Of a stretch of DNA of 64,000 bases, positions 42,629 through 51,666 are shown in pieces (position 1 is the stretch's first letter; each line of letters starts with the position of its first letter). Both the position numbers and the translations under genes were made by a program. The notes under the pieces were generated by a model. That model was given only the letters and a program-made list of their open reading frames with translations. It did no database searches and had not been told where the DNA came from. This DNA is from an uncultured Alphaproteobacteria bacterium (GTDB taxonomy: Bacteria; Pseudomonadota; Alphaproteobacteria; Rhodobacterales; Rhodobacteraceae), in the NCBI GenBank assembly GCA_902540655.1, contig CACBNQ010000001.1:1-64000 (forward strand), written 5' to 3'.

Positions 42629-43936
42629 ATGGAAGAAAAAAGTAGTAGTGCGGTATCGGTAGATCAAATTACAGTAGGAAAAGACTTACTTGAGCTTTTG
42701 TCATCAGGTATGTACCTAGACCCTCTGACGATCTTTAGAGAGTATGTTCAAAATTCATGTGACTCAATTGAAGAAGCTGTCAAAAAAGGGGCGCTAAACT
42801 CTAATGACGAAGGACGAGTGTCAATAAGTATCAACCCTATAGACCGAACAGTGACCATTAAAGATAATGGAATTGGTATAGGATCAATATCTTTTCTTAA
42901 AACATTATTATCATTCGGTAATAGTGGAAAAAAAGAAACAGATGCCAGAGGGTTTCGTGGAATAGGGCGTCTTGCGGGTTTAGCTTATTGCCAAGAACTT
43001 GTTTTTCATAGCAAAACAAAAGAAGAAGATACGGTAAACGTTTTAACATGGGACTGCCGAAAACTTAAAAGTTTACTAGTCGATCCAAAGATAAAGTCTG
43101 GGCTGGCAGACATTGTGTCTCAGGCAACTAAATCAGAAAAGTTTAAGGCAACTAGTGAAACAGATAAGCACTTTTTTAAAGTAGAAATGAAGAAAATACT
43201 CAGAATAAAAAACGATGTCCTTCTAAACGCAAGCTTAATCGAGCAATATTTATCCCAAGTCGCTCCAGTTCATTTCTCAGATGATTTTAAATTTAAGGAG
43301 CAAATAAGGTCTCATTTAAATAAATACTGTAATCTACAAGAACATAATATCTTTATTGGGGAAAATAAGGTCTTAAGACGTTTTAGAAACCATTTTGAAT
43401 TCTCTACTAAGGTTACCGATTACTTTACAGAATTTGAGGAAATAAAAGTTGTAGATAATGATGAAAATTTGCTAGCCGTCGGATTTTTACTTCATCATTC
43501 TTACTATGGAGCGATAAATAGGACTGCCGATATCGCAGGATTAAGAGCAAGGTCTGGAAACATTCAAATTGGCACTAATGTATTGTTTCTCGATCTTTAC
43601 CCCGAGCAAAGATTTAATGCATGGACCATAGGTGAGATACATGTATTGAGCGATAAACTTGTTCCGAATGGGCGAAGAGACGACTTTGAAAAAAGTAACC
43701 AATATTACAATTTTTTAAATTATGTTAGCTTAATTACAAAAAGGGTTTCTGACATATGCCGTCAGAAATCTCTCCAGAGAAATCAAGAAAAGGTGTTCGA
43801 CTTTTCTAAAATTAAGTCTCAAAGGAAAGATGAAAGTGCAAAGAACATAATCAAAGAGGTTAAAAAAAGCATAAAAGACGAAAAAAAACTTACATTGATC
43901 AAAACAGTAATATATGACGAGCTTTCTAAGTACTAA
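42629..43936 (+). CDS. GHKL/HSP90-like ATPase
   Basis: 435 residues. The N-terminal GHKL ATP-binding domain is well preserved: FREYVQNSCDSIEEA (Glu38, Asn42, Asp45), IKDNGIGI (about 77-84) and GFRGIGRLAGLAY (108-120) forming the lid. The C-terminal half has an HSP90-like middle domain and a basic helical end, without a histidine-kinase phosphoacceptor domain. MORC- or HSP90-like enzymes use ATP-driven dimer clamping on DNA or protein. Directly after the radical SAM gene, it ends the rightward operon. It converges with the 842-residue gene. Confidence 0.88.
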   Translation: MEEKSSSAVSVDQITVGKDLLELLSSGMYLDPLTIFREYVQNSCDSIEEAVKKGALNSNDEGRVSISINPIDRTVTIKDNGIGIGSISFLKTLLSFGNSGKKETDARGFRGIGRLAGLAYCQELVFHSKTKEEDTVNVLTWDCRKLKSLLVDPKIKSGLADIVSQATKSEKFKATSETDKHFFKVEMKKILRIKNDVLLNASLIEQYLSQVAPVHFSDDFKFKEQIRSHLNKYCNLQEHNIFIGENKVLRRFRNHFEFSTKVTDYFTEFEEIKVVDNDENLLAVGFLLHHSYYGAINRTADIAGLRARSGNIQIGTNVLFLDLYPEQRFNAWTIGEIHVLSDKLVPNGRRDDFEKSNQYYNFLNYVSLITKRVSDICRQKSLQRNQEKVFDFSKIKSQRKDESAKNIIKEVKKSIKDEKKLTLIKTVIYDELSKY

Positions 43937-43999
43937 AACCTAGAATAGAAATCTTTCTGCTGAATAAAAATTCAATAGACAAAACTGATAACAAAAAAA

Positions 44000-46528
44000 T
44001 TAAATACCTAGAATTTTTTGCCAAAAGCCTTTCTTTTGCCAATAAAATCCTTTACTTCTCTGATATTTTAAACCTTTACTCTTTGCCTGCTCAATTATCT
44101 CTAATAAAACGCTTGCCTGAGAAAAACTTAAAGACTTATTTTTTTCAACTTTAATTATACACATGTCAAGAAAATCGATATGTTCCTGCAAAAAATCACC
44201 CCTTGATTTTAACCATTGCCTGAGGGTTTTCAACTCACTTGGCGAATATGAATCTGCTTCACTGATAACCTCATCTTTATTAATTGATACTTCAAATTTT
44301 ATCTTTTCTTTCTCATCTTTTTTACTTTTAACTTCCTCCTTTTTTGAGGTAGCCTCAGAGGATAATTCTTTTTTGAGGTTTGCAGGCTTCCATTTATAGA
44401 GCTCCTGCAAGCTCACATTGGTCTCGGCAGTATTATAGGAGATACACTTAAAGACGATATGCACGGGTTTGTTTTGCTGAGGTACATGCCATTCATACTC
44501 TAACGTTCCACAGTAGATAAAAGGCAGTGAAGTTCCTTTATGCTTTTCAATCATTCGACAAAATAAGAGTACTGTTAACTCTTTATTTATTATTTTTTTA
44601 ATCATAGGTGTTTCAAGATGTTGATTATTTTGACTGTCCCAATGAAAACTATGTTCGTTAAAATAATCGTTGTATTTAAACTCGACCTCTTTATTTCTCT
44701 TATCTAAAGTGCAAAAGAGAAAAATATATTTCTTCTTGAATGATACAATTCCTTCTCGAGAGATCGAAAACCTATCAGTTTTTAGAACTTCATCTAAATC
44801 TCTCCTCTTATATTTTTTTCCACGCTCAAGACGATGGTGTATCTCAATAGTATTTTGTTCAGAGGAATTGGAGGGTTCTTTTGGAATACTTTTACCGCGT
44901 GGTTCAGACATTGCTGCACAGTACTGACAGCGGTTTGTTCCGGGCGCAACTTCCAGTCTAATTTTTTCTAGGGGCTCACCGCACCGCTCACAAAATTCAT
45001 TGGAATAAAGAGAGATTCCCTTTTTATCAAGCATATATATGAGAGATTTTCTACTCCTTTGGAAATATTTTTCTAATTCTTCAAAGTTTGTTTCTGACTG
45101 ATATTTATCGAGTAGTATGTTTTTCTCTAATTCCGTTATTTTGAAGCCATGATTCAATAAAAAACCTTTCTTCAAATTTTCCACCCTTTTTTCTTCTAAC
45201 TCTGTTTTTAATAAACCCGTTTCTTCAAAACCTTCTTGTTCCTCAATTTTAAAAAAATCTTTGAACTGATCTTGGTACTCTGGTGGTAAAGTGTCTCTAT
45301 TTTCCCCAAATTCACTTGCTTGATAGCCCATTCGTTCTGCTATTTGGAATAATTTTTCAACTCTATCTATTATCTCCTCACTCATTTTTAGATTGTCTGA
45401 TGGTAATTCACCATATTTACTATACTCCTCTAAAATCGGTAACGCTGACTGAAGGATTTCTCGGTCTTCAATCTCAATTTTTTTAGTCCTTTTTGACCAT
45501 TGAATTAATTGCTGTATTTCAGCGGATCCTTTTTCTTTAAGCACATGAAAAGTTTTAGAAACTTTGTCATTATGGCGCTTCTTAGGTATCTCCTGTGTAG
45601 TTGCCTTTGGTATTTTATTTTTTCCTAAAGGCTTATACGACTGCAACTCAGAAATTACTTTCTTGAAAGGATATTGATCAATTTTAGAATTTATATTGTC
45701 AGTTTTAATACCAAGAGAATCTGGTAGGTCATAATCAACAGAGCCCCTTAAAGCATAATCAGCAAACTCTTCATCTTCGTGTTCTTCATAAGTATCTGTT
45801 TGTTCATCTAAATCAAAAGCGTCCCCGGTCGTGCTATTAATCAAAATTTTGTCATCATATCGTTCTTTATGTCGAATTCTTTCCGGTTTATTTTCTTTCT
45901 GAATTTTCTCTTCCTCGTTTATTTTTTCAATAGTATTTTTTCTTATTCTTTTCTTTTCATCAAAGCTGGGGTCCTTGGCTTTAATTAGTGTCACTAAATC
46001 ACAAATATTAAACTCAATATTCAAATCGATTAAAGTTTTTGTCTTAATGGAATATCTTTTCATCATTATTCCATCAGAAAATAGTGATATACGCAGTCTC
46101 TTTACTGGATACTCGAGAATGATATCAGCTAGGTCGCTGGCATTCTCTGTTGCCCGGAAGTCATTTTTATTTGCTTTTTTCAGGCCAACAAAAAAATTGT
46201 AAACATTTAAAATTTTATCATAAAGCGAATCTTTATTGAGAAGATACTTTGACTTAGCACCCTCGAAACAGGTTGTATAGAGATCAAGTATTTCATCCTC
46301 GAAATAATATGCATAGCCTTCGACCATTTTTGCTTTCCCTTCAAAAGGTCCTGTAATCAATTCTCCTTTGAATTGAGAAAACTTATCAGTACAATGAATT
46401 AGAAAGTCATCAGATGATATTTCTTCCTGACCATTGCCGCCGCCCTTAATAAGAAATCTTAAATCGTTTAACTCTTTCGATATACGATCATTTATATCTC
46501 TTGTCTCGTTTAACTCATTATTTGGCAT
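44000..46528 (-). CDS. Large hypothetical protein with DksA/TraR-like zinc finger
   Basis: 842 residues, mostly charged and helical. At about 510-537 a four-Cys finger CERCGEPLEKIRL...CQYC matches the DksA/TraR C4 zinc-finger pattern, although the protein lacks the rest of DksA. A Glu/Asp-rich stretch lies around 230-260 (YEEHEDEEFADY). No helicase or nuclease motif is obvious. It lies 27 bases after the SF1 helicase on the same strand and may be its partner. DksA-like fingers can contact RNA polymerase or DNA, so a regulatory or polymerase-directed role is possible. Not recognised beyond the finger. Confidence 0.65.
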   Translation of the reverse strand: MPNNELNETRDINDRISKELNDLRFLIKGGGNGQEEISSDDFLIHCTDKFSQFKGELITGPFEGKAKMVEGYAYYFEDEILDLYTTCFEGAKSKYLLNKDSLYDKILNVYNFFVGLKKANKNDFRATENASDLADIILEYPVKRLRISLFSDGIMMKRYSIKTKTLIDLNIEFNICDLVTLIKAKDPSFDEKKRIRKNTIEKINEEEKIQKENKPERIRHKERYDDKILINSTTGDAFDLDEQTDTYEEHEDEEFADYALRGSVDYDLPDSLGIKTDNINSKIDQYPFKKVISELQSYKPLGKNKIPKATTQEIPKKRHNDKVSKTFHVLKEKGSAEIQQLIQWSKRTKKIEIEDREILQSALPILEEYSKYGELPSDNLKMSEEIIDRVEKLFQIAERMGYQASEFGENRDTLPPEYQDQFKDFFKIEEQEGFEETGLLKTELEEKRVENLKKGFLLNHGFKITELEKNILLDKYQSETNFEELEKYFQRSRKSLIYMLDKKGISLYSNEFCERCGEPLEKIRLEVAPGTNRCQYCAAMSEPRGKSIPKEPSNSSEQNTIEIHHRLERGKKYKRRDLDEVLKTDRFSISREGIVSFKKKYIFLFCTLDKRNKEVEFKYNDYFNEHSFHWDSQNNQHLETPMIKKIINKELTVLLFCRMIEKHKGTSLPFIYCGTLEYEWHVPQQNKPVHIVFKCISYNTAETNVSLQELYKWKPANLKKELSSEATSKKEEVKSKKDEKEKIKFEVSINKDEVISEADSYSPSELKTLRQWLKSRGDFLQEHIDFLDMCIIKVEKNKSLSFSQASVLLEIIEQAKSKGLKYQRSKGFYWQKKGFWQKILGI

Positions 46529-46555
46529 AGACGCTTCATTACACTATTTAGCTTT

Positions 46556-49156
46556 TCAATCATCAAAAGTTAATGTCCTATTATTTCTTATTTCTCCCAC
46601 AACACTTCTTGAAAATAAGCCTCGGACCCTGGGTGATTTTTCAATATCTCTTAACGCGTCATTGATAGATTTCCATTTTACTCGTTCTCCATCCCGAACA
46701 GCACCTCTACCATCAACCAGTTCAATAAATTTAGCTTGAGCTTCTCTCGACAAACCAATTGCACTTTTTGTGAACATAAAATCTTTTCCAGAATATTCTT
46801 TAGGGTCATCTGCAATGAACTCTGCATCGTCAGCACTAAATTCCGGTATTTTTTCAGGCTTTACAAAATTATCGTAGTTATACCCATCTGGAAACCAATC
46901 CTTCCACTGAGCATTTTGGATTAATCTTTCTTCAACATTTAACCAATCACTTTTTTCGCCATTAAAAGATAATATCAATTCGTCCTTTGCTCTTGTCATT
47001 GCCACATAAAGCTGACACCCATATCGATATCTTTCATCTTGGTCTACATCTGCCGGAGGAAGAATATCTTTACTACAATTCAAAATAACCATTAGATCAA
47101 ATTCGTAACCTTTGGTCTGCTCCAAATCCGATAATACTAACCTGTCATTAATAGGTGTATCATGACCTTCCAAAAGTCGTAAGCCTACCTCAGTGGCAAA
47201 CCGCCTCATTTCAAAATGAGTGTAGCCAGCAATTGCTATGCAGCACCTCGAATTATTATCTTTGGTATATTCATTTATATATTGTCTGGCATAAGCAAAT
47301 TCCTCTTCAAGCGAATTTGCACTGTATATCCAGGGAGCACTTGAGTGACGATTTGCAAATTTTGGGTCAAGCAACTCTAGGTCATCATCTTGAACAAAGT
47401 CATCAACCAGATTTTCAAGCAAAACATGATAAGCGACCTCTAAGATTTGTTTCGTATTCCGGTAGTTTTTTAGAACCTTTCGTTTATTTGCATTATCTAT
47501 TTGAATACCCGCTTCCTTGAAATTTCTTTGCTTTGGAAGGACAGTTTGTGAAATATCTCCACAAAGAAACAAATTTTGGTTCGTATCTGCTGATCTAGCC
47601 AAAATTGCTAATTCTGTGGTTCCAAAGTCTTGCGCTTCATCAACAATTATATGTGTATACTTTGGCTCAAGTTGCTCTAAATATTTCGATAGTGCCGTAG
47701 TAAGCCCCAAATAGTCAATAATACCTACCGACTCCATTTTTTCTTCCCAAAGCTCTAGACCGGTTAGGATCTCTTGTTTGCTTTGTTCATCAAGACTTGT
47801 TCTTCTACCCTTCCTGCTAGCGTGTAAATAGTCACTCCTTTTATCCTTAAACCAACCACTGCGTATCCAATCGAACTCCTCTCTAATGTAATGTTCTGCA
47901 TTTACACCTCTTGCAAGTAAATTGCGGTGTACCCTCTCTAGCACTTTTGCATCATCATTATTATTTTTTTGCCGGTAATATTCACGAAAAACCTGGTCTA
48001 TGTGCTCGTCTAAATCATTTTTTTCTGAATAGTAGTTTTTTCTCTTTGGCTCAAACTCTCCAAGATACTTTTGAAATAAAGAGAATAGTGAATGTACCTC
48101 AATTACCTCAGAGCATTCCTTTTCTGGGTCCATATGCTCTAATAATTTTTTTATTAAGCCAGCAAGGCAGGGGTTTAAAGTAACCACCAGAATTTTTCTA
48201 TTTTTATCCTCTTGAGCTAGTCTAAAAGCACGTTTAATCGCTATGCAAGTCTTTCCGGACCCAGAAATGCCAGAAAGCTGTGAGGGGCCCTGAAAGTCTT
48301 CTCTCATTATTTTATCTTGGTCTGGATGCATAAATAGAAACCAGTCTTCCAGCGAACCATACTTTGAGAAATTATTGATATAGTCATTGTACTCTTCGGA
48401 GCCAATTCTAAGAACTTTAAAACTATCCCCGCTAACAACTTCTATCAAGTCTTCAGGGTCGACATCAGAAATCTCTTTTGCTTCGCCTACATGAAGCTCA
48501 ATTAAATCTTGTGCTGTCTCAACATCTTTTTGCAAAAGAGCATCAAATACGTCTTTAAGTAATAAGCCAAGCTCTTTCTTTTCGATACTTTTGCTTACCT
48601 CTATAAGTTCTTCGGGGGAACAGTTTGTTGTCACTCTGCTAATTTCCAAAACTGCAGAGCTTGGAAATAATTCTACAAATTTTTTAGCTTCATTTTTGGG
48701 AAGCCGGTCAAGTAAAGGTACCGATGCTTGTTGGTGGTCAGAAAGCCAGTCTGTGCCAGTCACGACGTCCTCCACAACATCGATACTTGGTTTTAGCGCC
48801 TTTATTTCGCCGTTTTTGTCCACAATTGGTGTGAAGTTCTTATTTTTATTGATCCATTTGTCTACACTGTCATGGTCACCAGCAAAGCATAAAATTATCA
48901 TTTTATCTTTTTGAACAGTTACTAACCTAGGAGCTTGTGGCCCCCCAAGTTCATACTTTATACAACTTTTAATTCTATTTTCACCGTGGTCCGTAACTTT
49001 TAAATTTCTAAACACATCTCTAGGATTTGTTTTATGTTCTTGCAAAGCGACTAGAACACCAGCAACTTTTTCATATGGTTTTTTAAACAAACTACCCTTA
49101 TTTCTAAAATCTCGTAATGACGAATGGAAATCTTTATATACAAGTGCTGCTTCCAT
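46556..49156 (-). CDS. UvrD/Rep-like SF1 helicase
   Basis: About 866 residues from ATG 49156 (GAAGAAAATT upstream); a TTG at 49189 is also in frame. The N-terminal about 290 residues form an unassigned domain. Helicase motifs follow: GISGSGKTCIA (Walker A at about 297-304), IIVDEAQDFG (Asp506-Glu-Ala-Gln), NYRNTKQILE, and LYVAMTRAKDEL near the C-terminus. UvrD/PcrA-like enzymes unwind DNA 3' to 5'. The long N-terminal extension without AddB-like or nuclease signature suggests a defence-type helicase. It begins a two-gene operon with the zinc-finger protein. Confidence 0.9.
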   Translation of the reverse strand: MEAALVYKDFHSSLRDFRNKGSLFKKPYEKVAGVLVALQEHKTNPRDVFRNLKVTDHGENRIKSCIKYELGGPQAPRLVTVQKDKMIILCFAGDHDSVDKWINKNKNFTPIVDKNGEIKALKPSIDVVEDVVTGTDWLSDHQQASVPLLDRLPKNEAKKFVELFPSSAVLEISRVTTNCSPEELIEVSKSIEKKELGLLLKDVFDALLQKDVETAQDLIELHVGEAKEISDVDPEDLIEVVSGDSFKVLRIGSEEYNDYINNFSKYGSLEDWFLFMHPDQDKIMREDFQGPSQLSGISGSGKTCIAIKRAFRLAQEDKNRKILVVTLNPCLAGLIKKLLEHMDPEKECSEVIEVHSLFSLFQKYLGEFEPKRKNYYSEKNDLDEHIDQVFREYYRQKNNNDDAKVLERVHRNLLARGVNAEHYIREEFDWIRSGWFKDKRSDYLHASRKGRRTSLDEQSKQEILTGLELWEEKMESVGIIDYLGLTTALSKYLEQLEPKYTHIIVDEAQDFGTTELAILARSADTNQNLFLCGDISQTVLPKQRNFKEAGIQIDNANKRKVLKNYRNTKQILEVAYHVLLENLVDDFVQDDDLELLDPKFANRHSSAPWIYSANSLEEEFAYARQYINEYTKDNNSRCCIAIAGYTHFEMRRFATEVGLRLLEGHDTPINDRLVLSDLEQTKGYEFDLMVILNCSKDILPPADVDQDERYRYGCQLYVAMTRAKDELILSFNGEKSDWLNVEERLIQNAQWKDWFPDGYNYDNFVKPEKIPEFSADDAEFIADDPKEYSGKDFMFTKSAIGLSREAQAKFIELVDGRGAVRDGERVKWKSINDALRDIEKSPRVRGLFSRSVVGEIRNNRTLTFDD

Positions 49157-49385
49157 AATTTTCTTCAACAATAGGTTATATTCAGTCAAATATCGGGAGT
49201 ATAAGAATCTCCAAAAGATAGATATTTTAGTACAGCTTATAAACCTTTCTCAAGAAATTAATTATTATTAGCAATTTGGTGTTGATAAAATTTTATAGAT
49301 AGTGTATCTGGATAGGATCTTTCAATTAGCTAAAAAAAATGTGGCAAACCTCTTTGCTCATTGTTGCTATTGGAAGGATTAAATC

Positions 49386-49733
49386 ATGACAAACTATTCT
49401 ATTATTTCATATGCAGTGGCTGATTACTGCTTAGACGATATTAATGTAAACATTTATTTTGCGCCTGAAGTCTTAACCTGTTTTTTTAATGCAACCGAGC
49501 TCGCTTCGGAAGTGGCAAAAACCGGTGGAAAGTCAAAAATTTTCGGTGGTATATTCTCAATAATTAAAAGTCAAATTTCTCAATATCAAACTTTTGAAAT
49601 ATGGTATGACCTGATCGAATATAAGGGAGTACAATTAGTGTGGAAATCAAAGTTTATCAAAAATACAAAGACTATGCTTGTTGATGTCTTGCATTTTGAA
49701 AACAAGAAAGAAGAAAATGAGGTTTTTCATTAG
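49386..49733 (+). CDS. Hypothetical protein
   Basis: 115 residues with mixed alpha/beta character and no known motif; starts after GGAAGGATTAAATC, a good ribosome site. Composition and the following intrinsic terminator support a real, singly transcribed gene. It is divergent from the SF1 helicase operon (gap 49157-49385). Function unknown. Confidence 0.6.
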   Translation: MTNYSIISYAVADYCLDDINVNIYFAPEVLTCFFNATELASEVAKTGGKSKIFGGIFSIIKSQISQYQTFEIWYDLIEYKGVQLVWKSKFIKNTKTMLVDVLHFENKKEENEVFH

Positions 49734-49756
49734 CGAGGGTGTATTCCCTCGTTTTT
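49734..49756 (+). terminator. Rho-independent terminator
   Basis: CGAGGG (49734-49739), six-base loop, CCCTCG (49746-49751), then five T. It directly follows the stop of the 49386-49733 gene and lies just past the end of the opposing GIY-YIG-like gene. Confidence 0.8.
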
Positions 49757-49763
49757 CTTTGTG

Positions 49764-50456
49764 CTACTCCGTCGTATTTCCTTTTACTATTGGAACTACC
49801 TCTTTTAATGCTTTATTAAATCCTGTTTCGTGTTTCAATAAGGTTGAACGATCCCATTTTAAATCATCGGAAAAACAATTTAATGACCAAAGAGGTTCAA
49901 TGCCCTTTGGGTTCACGTATCTGCTTGTATTAATATTTTGAAAATGCTGAGCAATTCTTGCCTCTTGTCTATGCTCAAATCCCAACATTTGTGTTGTTTT
50001 ACTTTCCCCTACATAACAACGATAGTTTCCTTGCTTCGGGTTAGGGCTTTCTATCAAGACAAAGTATACAACACCAGCACCGATAGGTTCTTTTACCTCG
50101 CTTTTCTTATATAGGCGGACTGCACTCCTTGCTTTTTCTAACCATGGAATAGGCCATAGTTTCTTCTCTTTAAACAGGTTTTGAAACACTTTAAACTTTT
50201 TATACTTTTTTCTTTTAAATCTGATCTTCGCTTCATCTAAAGCTAGTGTTGCCATCTCCAGTGCGGGGTGAGGCCGATCTAGTGAGAGAGAAATAAATCG
50301 TTCAAGATCAGGCCAACAAAAAGTTATAAATGGTCTGTCTAGTGTTAAATCTAAATCATCTTTCATCGGTTTTTTTCTGAAAACTCTCGTTTCATTTTCA
50401 TCATCAGGTAATTTCTGTTCATGACTTAAAAACCAGTTTTCATCGAATTGTGTCAT
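49764..50456 (-). CDS. GIY-YIG nuclease-like protein
   Basis: 230 residues. The C-terminal half carries a GIY-YIG-like core: GVVYFVLIE (about 129-137), then YRCYVGES as the second strand, Arg in FEHRQEARIAQHF, and a later KHETGFNKAL with the metal-binding Glu. The spacing of motif two and three is larger than usual. The first half (about 125 residues) is an unassigned helical domain. It could cut DNA or nick at sites found by the N-terminal domain. Family call is by motif only. Confidence 0.65.
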   Translation of the reverse strand: MTQFDENWFLSHEQKLPDDENETRVFRKKPMKDDLDLTLDRPFITFCWPDLERFISLSLDRPHPALEMATLALDEAKIRFKRKKYKKFKVFQNLFKEKKLWPIPWLEKARSAVRLYKKSEVKEPIGAGVVYFVLIESPNPKQGNYRCYVGESKTTQMLGFEHRQEARIAQHFQNINTSRYVNPKGIEPLWSLNCFSDDLKWDRSTLLKHETGFNKALKEVVPIVKGNTTE

Positions 50457-50553
50457 TTGAAAGCTTCCCCATTAAACATGGTAAGTTTACACAGAAAAAC
50501 TGTAAAAAGTTAAGACCTTTAAAAAAAGTTCACGTGCACTTTTTTTAGTGGAA

Positions 50554-50583
50554 AAAGCGCACCAAATAGTATTGGTGCGCTTT
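50554..50583 (-). terminator. Rho-independent terminator
   Basis: A 12-bp stem (AAAGCGCACCAA / TTGGTGCGCTTT) with loop ATAGTA. On the minus strand the stem is followed by TTTTT, so it terminates the leftward unit ending at 50600. Confidence 0.8.
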
Positions 50584-50599
50584 CTGTTTTCATTCGTTC

Positions 50600-50797
50600 T
50601 TACCATTTTATCAATCTGATAAGATTATTTTTAATTTTCTGATTTTTCTTTTCGGTCTCTATCTGATCTATAATTGTGAGAGCCTCAATAATAAAGGGTC
50701 TAAGATTATCCACACTGTAAAGTAGTTTTAAACTTTCCCTAAGCTGATCTTTGTTTTTAAAAATATTTGTTTTAAATTTCTGATAGTGTTTTTGCAT
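50600..50797 (-). CDS. Small basic hypothetical protein
   Basis: 65 residues, basic and helical (KNKDQLRESLKLLY, DNLRPFIIEALTIIDQIE). AAGGAA precedes the ATG. It lies 16 bases after the 87-residue gene on the same strand and is followed by a strong terminator, so it ends a leftward operon. Function unknown. Confidence 0.55.
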   Translation of the reverse strand: MQKHYQKFKTNIFKNKDQLRESLKLLYSVDNLRPFIIEALTIIDQIETEKKNQKIKNNLIRLIKW

Positions 50798-50813
50798 TTA
50801 TATATTCCTTAAG

Positions 50814-51077
50814 CTAGTGCTGGAGTTCTTTTCGGTCTTCTGCATACATCATCAAGTATGCCAGCTCGTCTAAGCTTCGACCTCTGTTGTAAAAGAAGCG
50901 ATAAATCTGAGAATGCTCTTTTTTGGTATCTGATAAATCCTCCAAATGAGCCTCAAAAATTCGCTGAGCTTCTTCGCGAGGTGTTTCGAGTAAATACTTT
51001 ACATGAAGCATTGTTTCTTCATACATATCTTCCCAATAATCGGAAGCTGTGTATGTATCTTCATACTCATCACTCAT
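50814..51077 (-). CDS. Small acidic hypothetical protein
   Basis: 87 residues, strongly acidic (MSDEYEDTYTASDYWEDMYE at the start) and helical. Four bases after the DUF5710 gene. Acidic small proteins can mimic DNA and inhibit DNA enzymes, but there is no direct support for that here. No family recognised. Confidence 0.55.
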   Translation of the reverse strand: MSDEYEDTYTASDYWEDMYEETMLHVKYLLETPREEAQRIFEAHLEDLSDTKKEHSQIYRFFYNRGRSLDELAYLMMYAEDRKELQH

Positions 51078-51081
51078 CTAT

Positions 51082-51273
51082 CTACTCAACGATCTTCAGT
51101 AATGGCTGTTTCTTTTTATTTTCTTTTGGTAACCATCTTTTGAAACGATTTGGATTGTCACCTTCTGGTACATACCATCTCTTAGCTTCAGGGTCCCATC
51201 GACCACCAGCTCCTTTACAGATATCTTTTTCAGAATATGGACAATTTAAGTAAACTCGTTCTTTATTTGACAT
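51082..51273 (-). CDS. DUF5710 small protein
   Basis: About 63 residues from ATG 51273, preceded by AAAGGAGAAATC; the in-frame start at 51321 would place a long tail ahead of the domain. The domain VYLNCPYSEKDICKGAGGRW and DPEAKRWYVPEGDNP fits DUF5710, which is found alone or fused to primases, helicases or nucleases in mobile elements. It likely binds nucleic acid. The 50 bases upstream end in a very large inverted repeat. Confidence 0.8.
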   Translation of the reverse strand: MSNKERVYLNCPYSEKDICKGAGGRWDPEAKRWYVPEGDNPNRFKRWLPKENKKKQPLLKIVE

Positions 51274-51322
51274 TGATTTCTCCTTTTTTTGTTCAGCGAA
51301 AGGAGAAGAAAATAAGGACATT

Positions 51323-51389
51323 TTAGTCTTCTTATTTTTTTCTTTCCTTTCAAAGTATTCTCAAGGAAAGAAAAAAATAAGAAGACTAA
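51323..51389. repeat. 27-bp perfect inverted repeat with 13-base loop
   Basis: Arms 51323-51349 and 51363-51389 are exact reverse complements (27 of 27) around a 13-base loop. Each arm is a pure run of pyrimidines/purines with few exceptions (the left arm begins TTAGTCTTCTTATTT). It sits between the DUF5710 gene and the next gene on the minus strand. It could be a transcription terminator or processing site, a small-RNA or attenuator hairpin, or a recombination or miniature transposon remnant. Confidence 0.85.
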
Positions 51390-51492
51390 TAAAGATGATA
51401 GCAAAAAAAAGCTAACGCTCTAATACCACACAAAATTTAAATAAATTGGGAAGGCATAAAAGATAACTAAATAAACTTTAAAGTCAACTCTA

Positions 51493-51666
51493 TTATTTTT
51501 TCAGTCTTGCTAAACTTTGCTTAACTTTTTCCAGAAAAGTCTTTTTAGTCTTTTTTTTATCTGGTGCCCTGATATCTATTTTGGGATTAGAAATTATGAA
51601 ACCACCCTTAAAGATCGGGTCATCTTCTTTTAACTCAACCCACTTAATTTCCTCTTTTTTTCTCAT
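51493..51666 (-). CDS. Small Lys-rich hypothetical protein
   Basis: About 57 residues from ATG 51666 (MRKKEEIKWVELKED); a TTG at 51678 is also in frame. Very Lys-rich, with no motif. It overlaps the preceding 52-residue frame. Low confidence as a real gene. Confidence 0.35.
   Translation of the reverse strand: MRKKEEIKWVELKEDDPIFKGGFIISNPKIDIRAPDKKKTKKTFLEKVKQSLARLKK

Noticed and set aside
36822-43936. Call as Dpd, Dnd/Ssp, BREX or DISARM
   Set aside because: No TGT-like, Que, cysteine desulfurase, PAPS reductase-like, methyltransferase or PglZ genes are present; only the ParB-like and helicase parts overlap with these systems.
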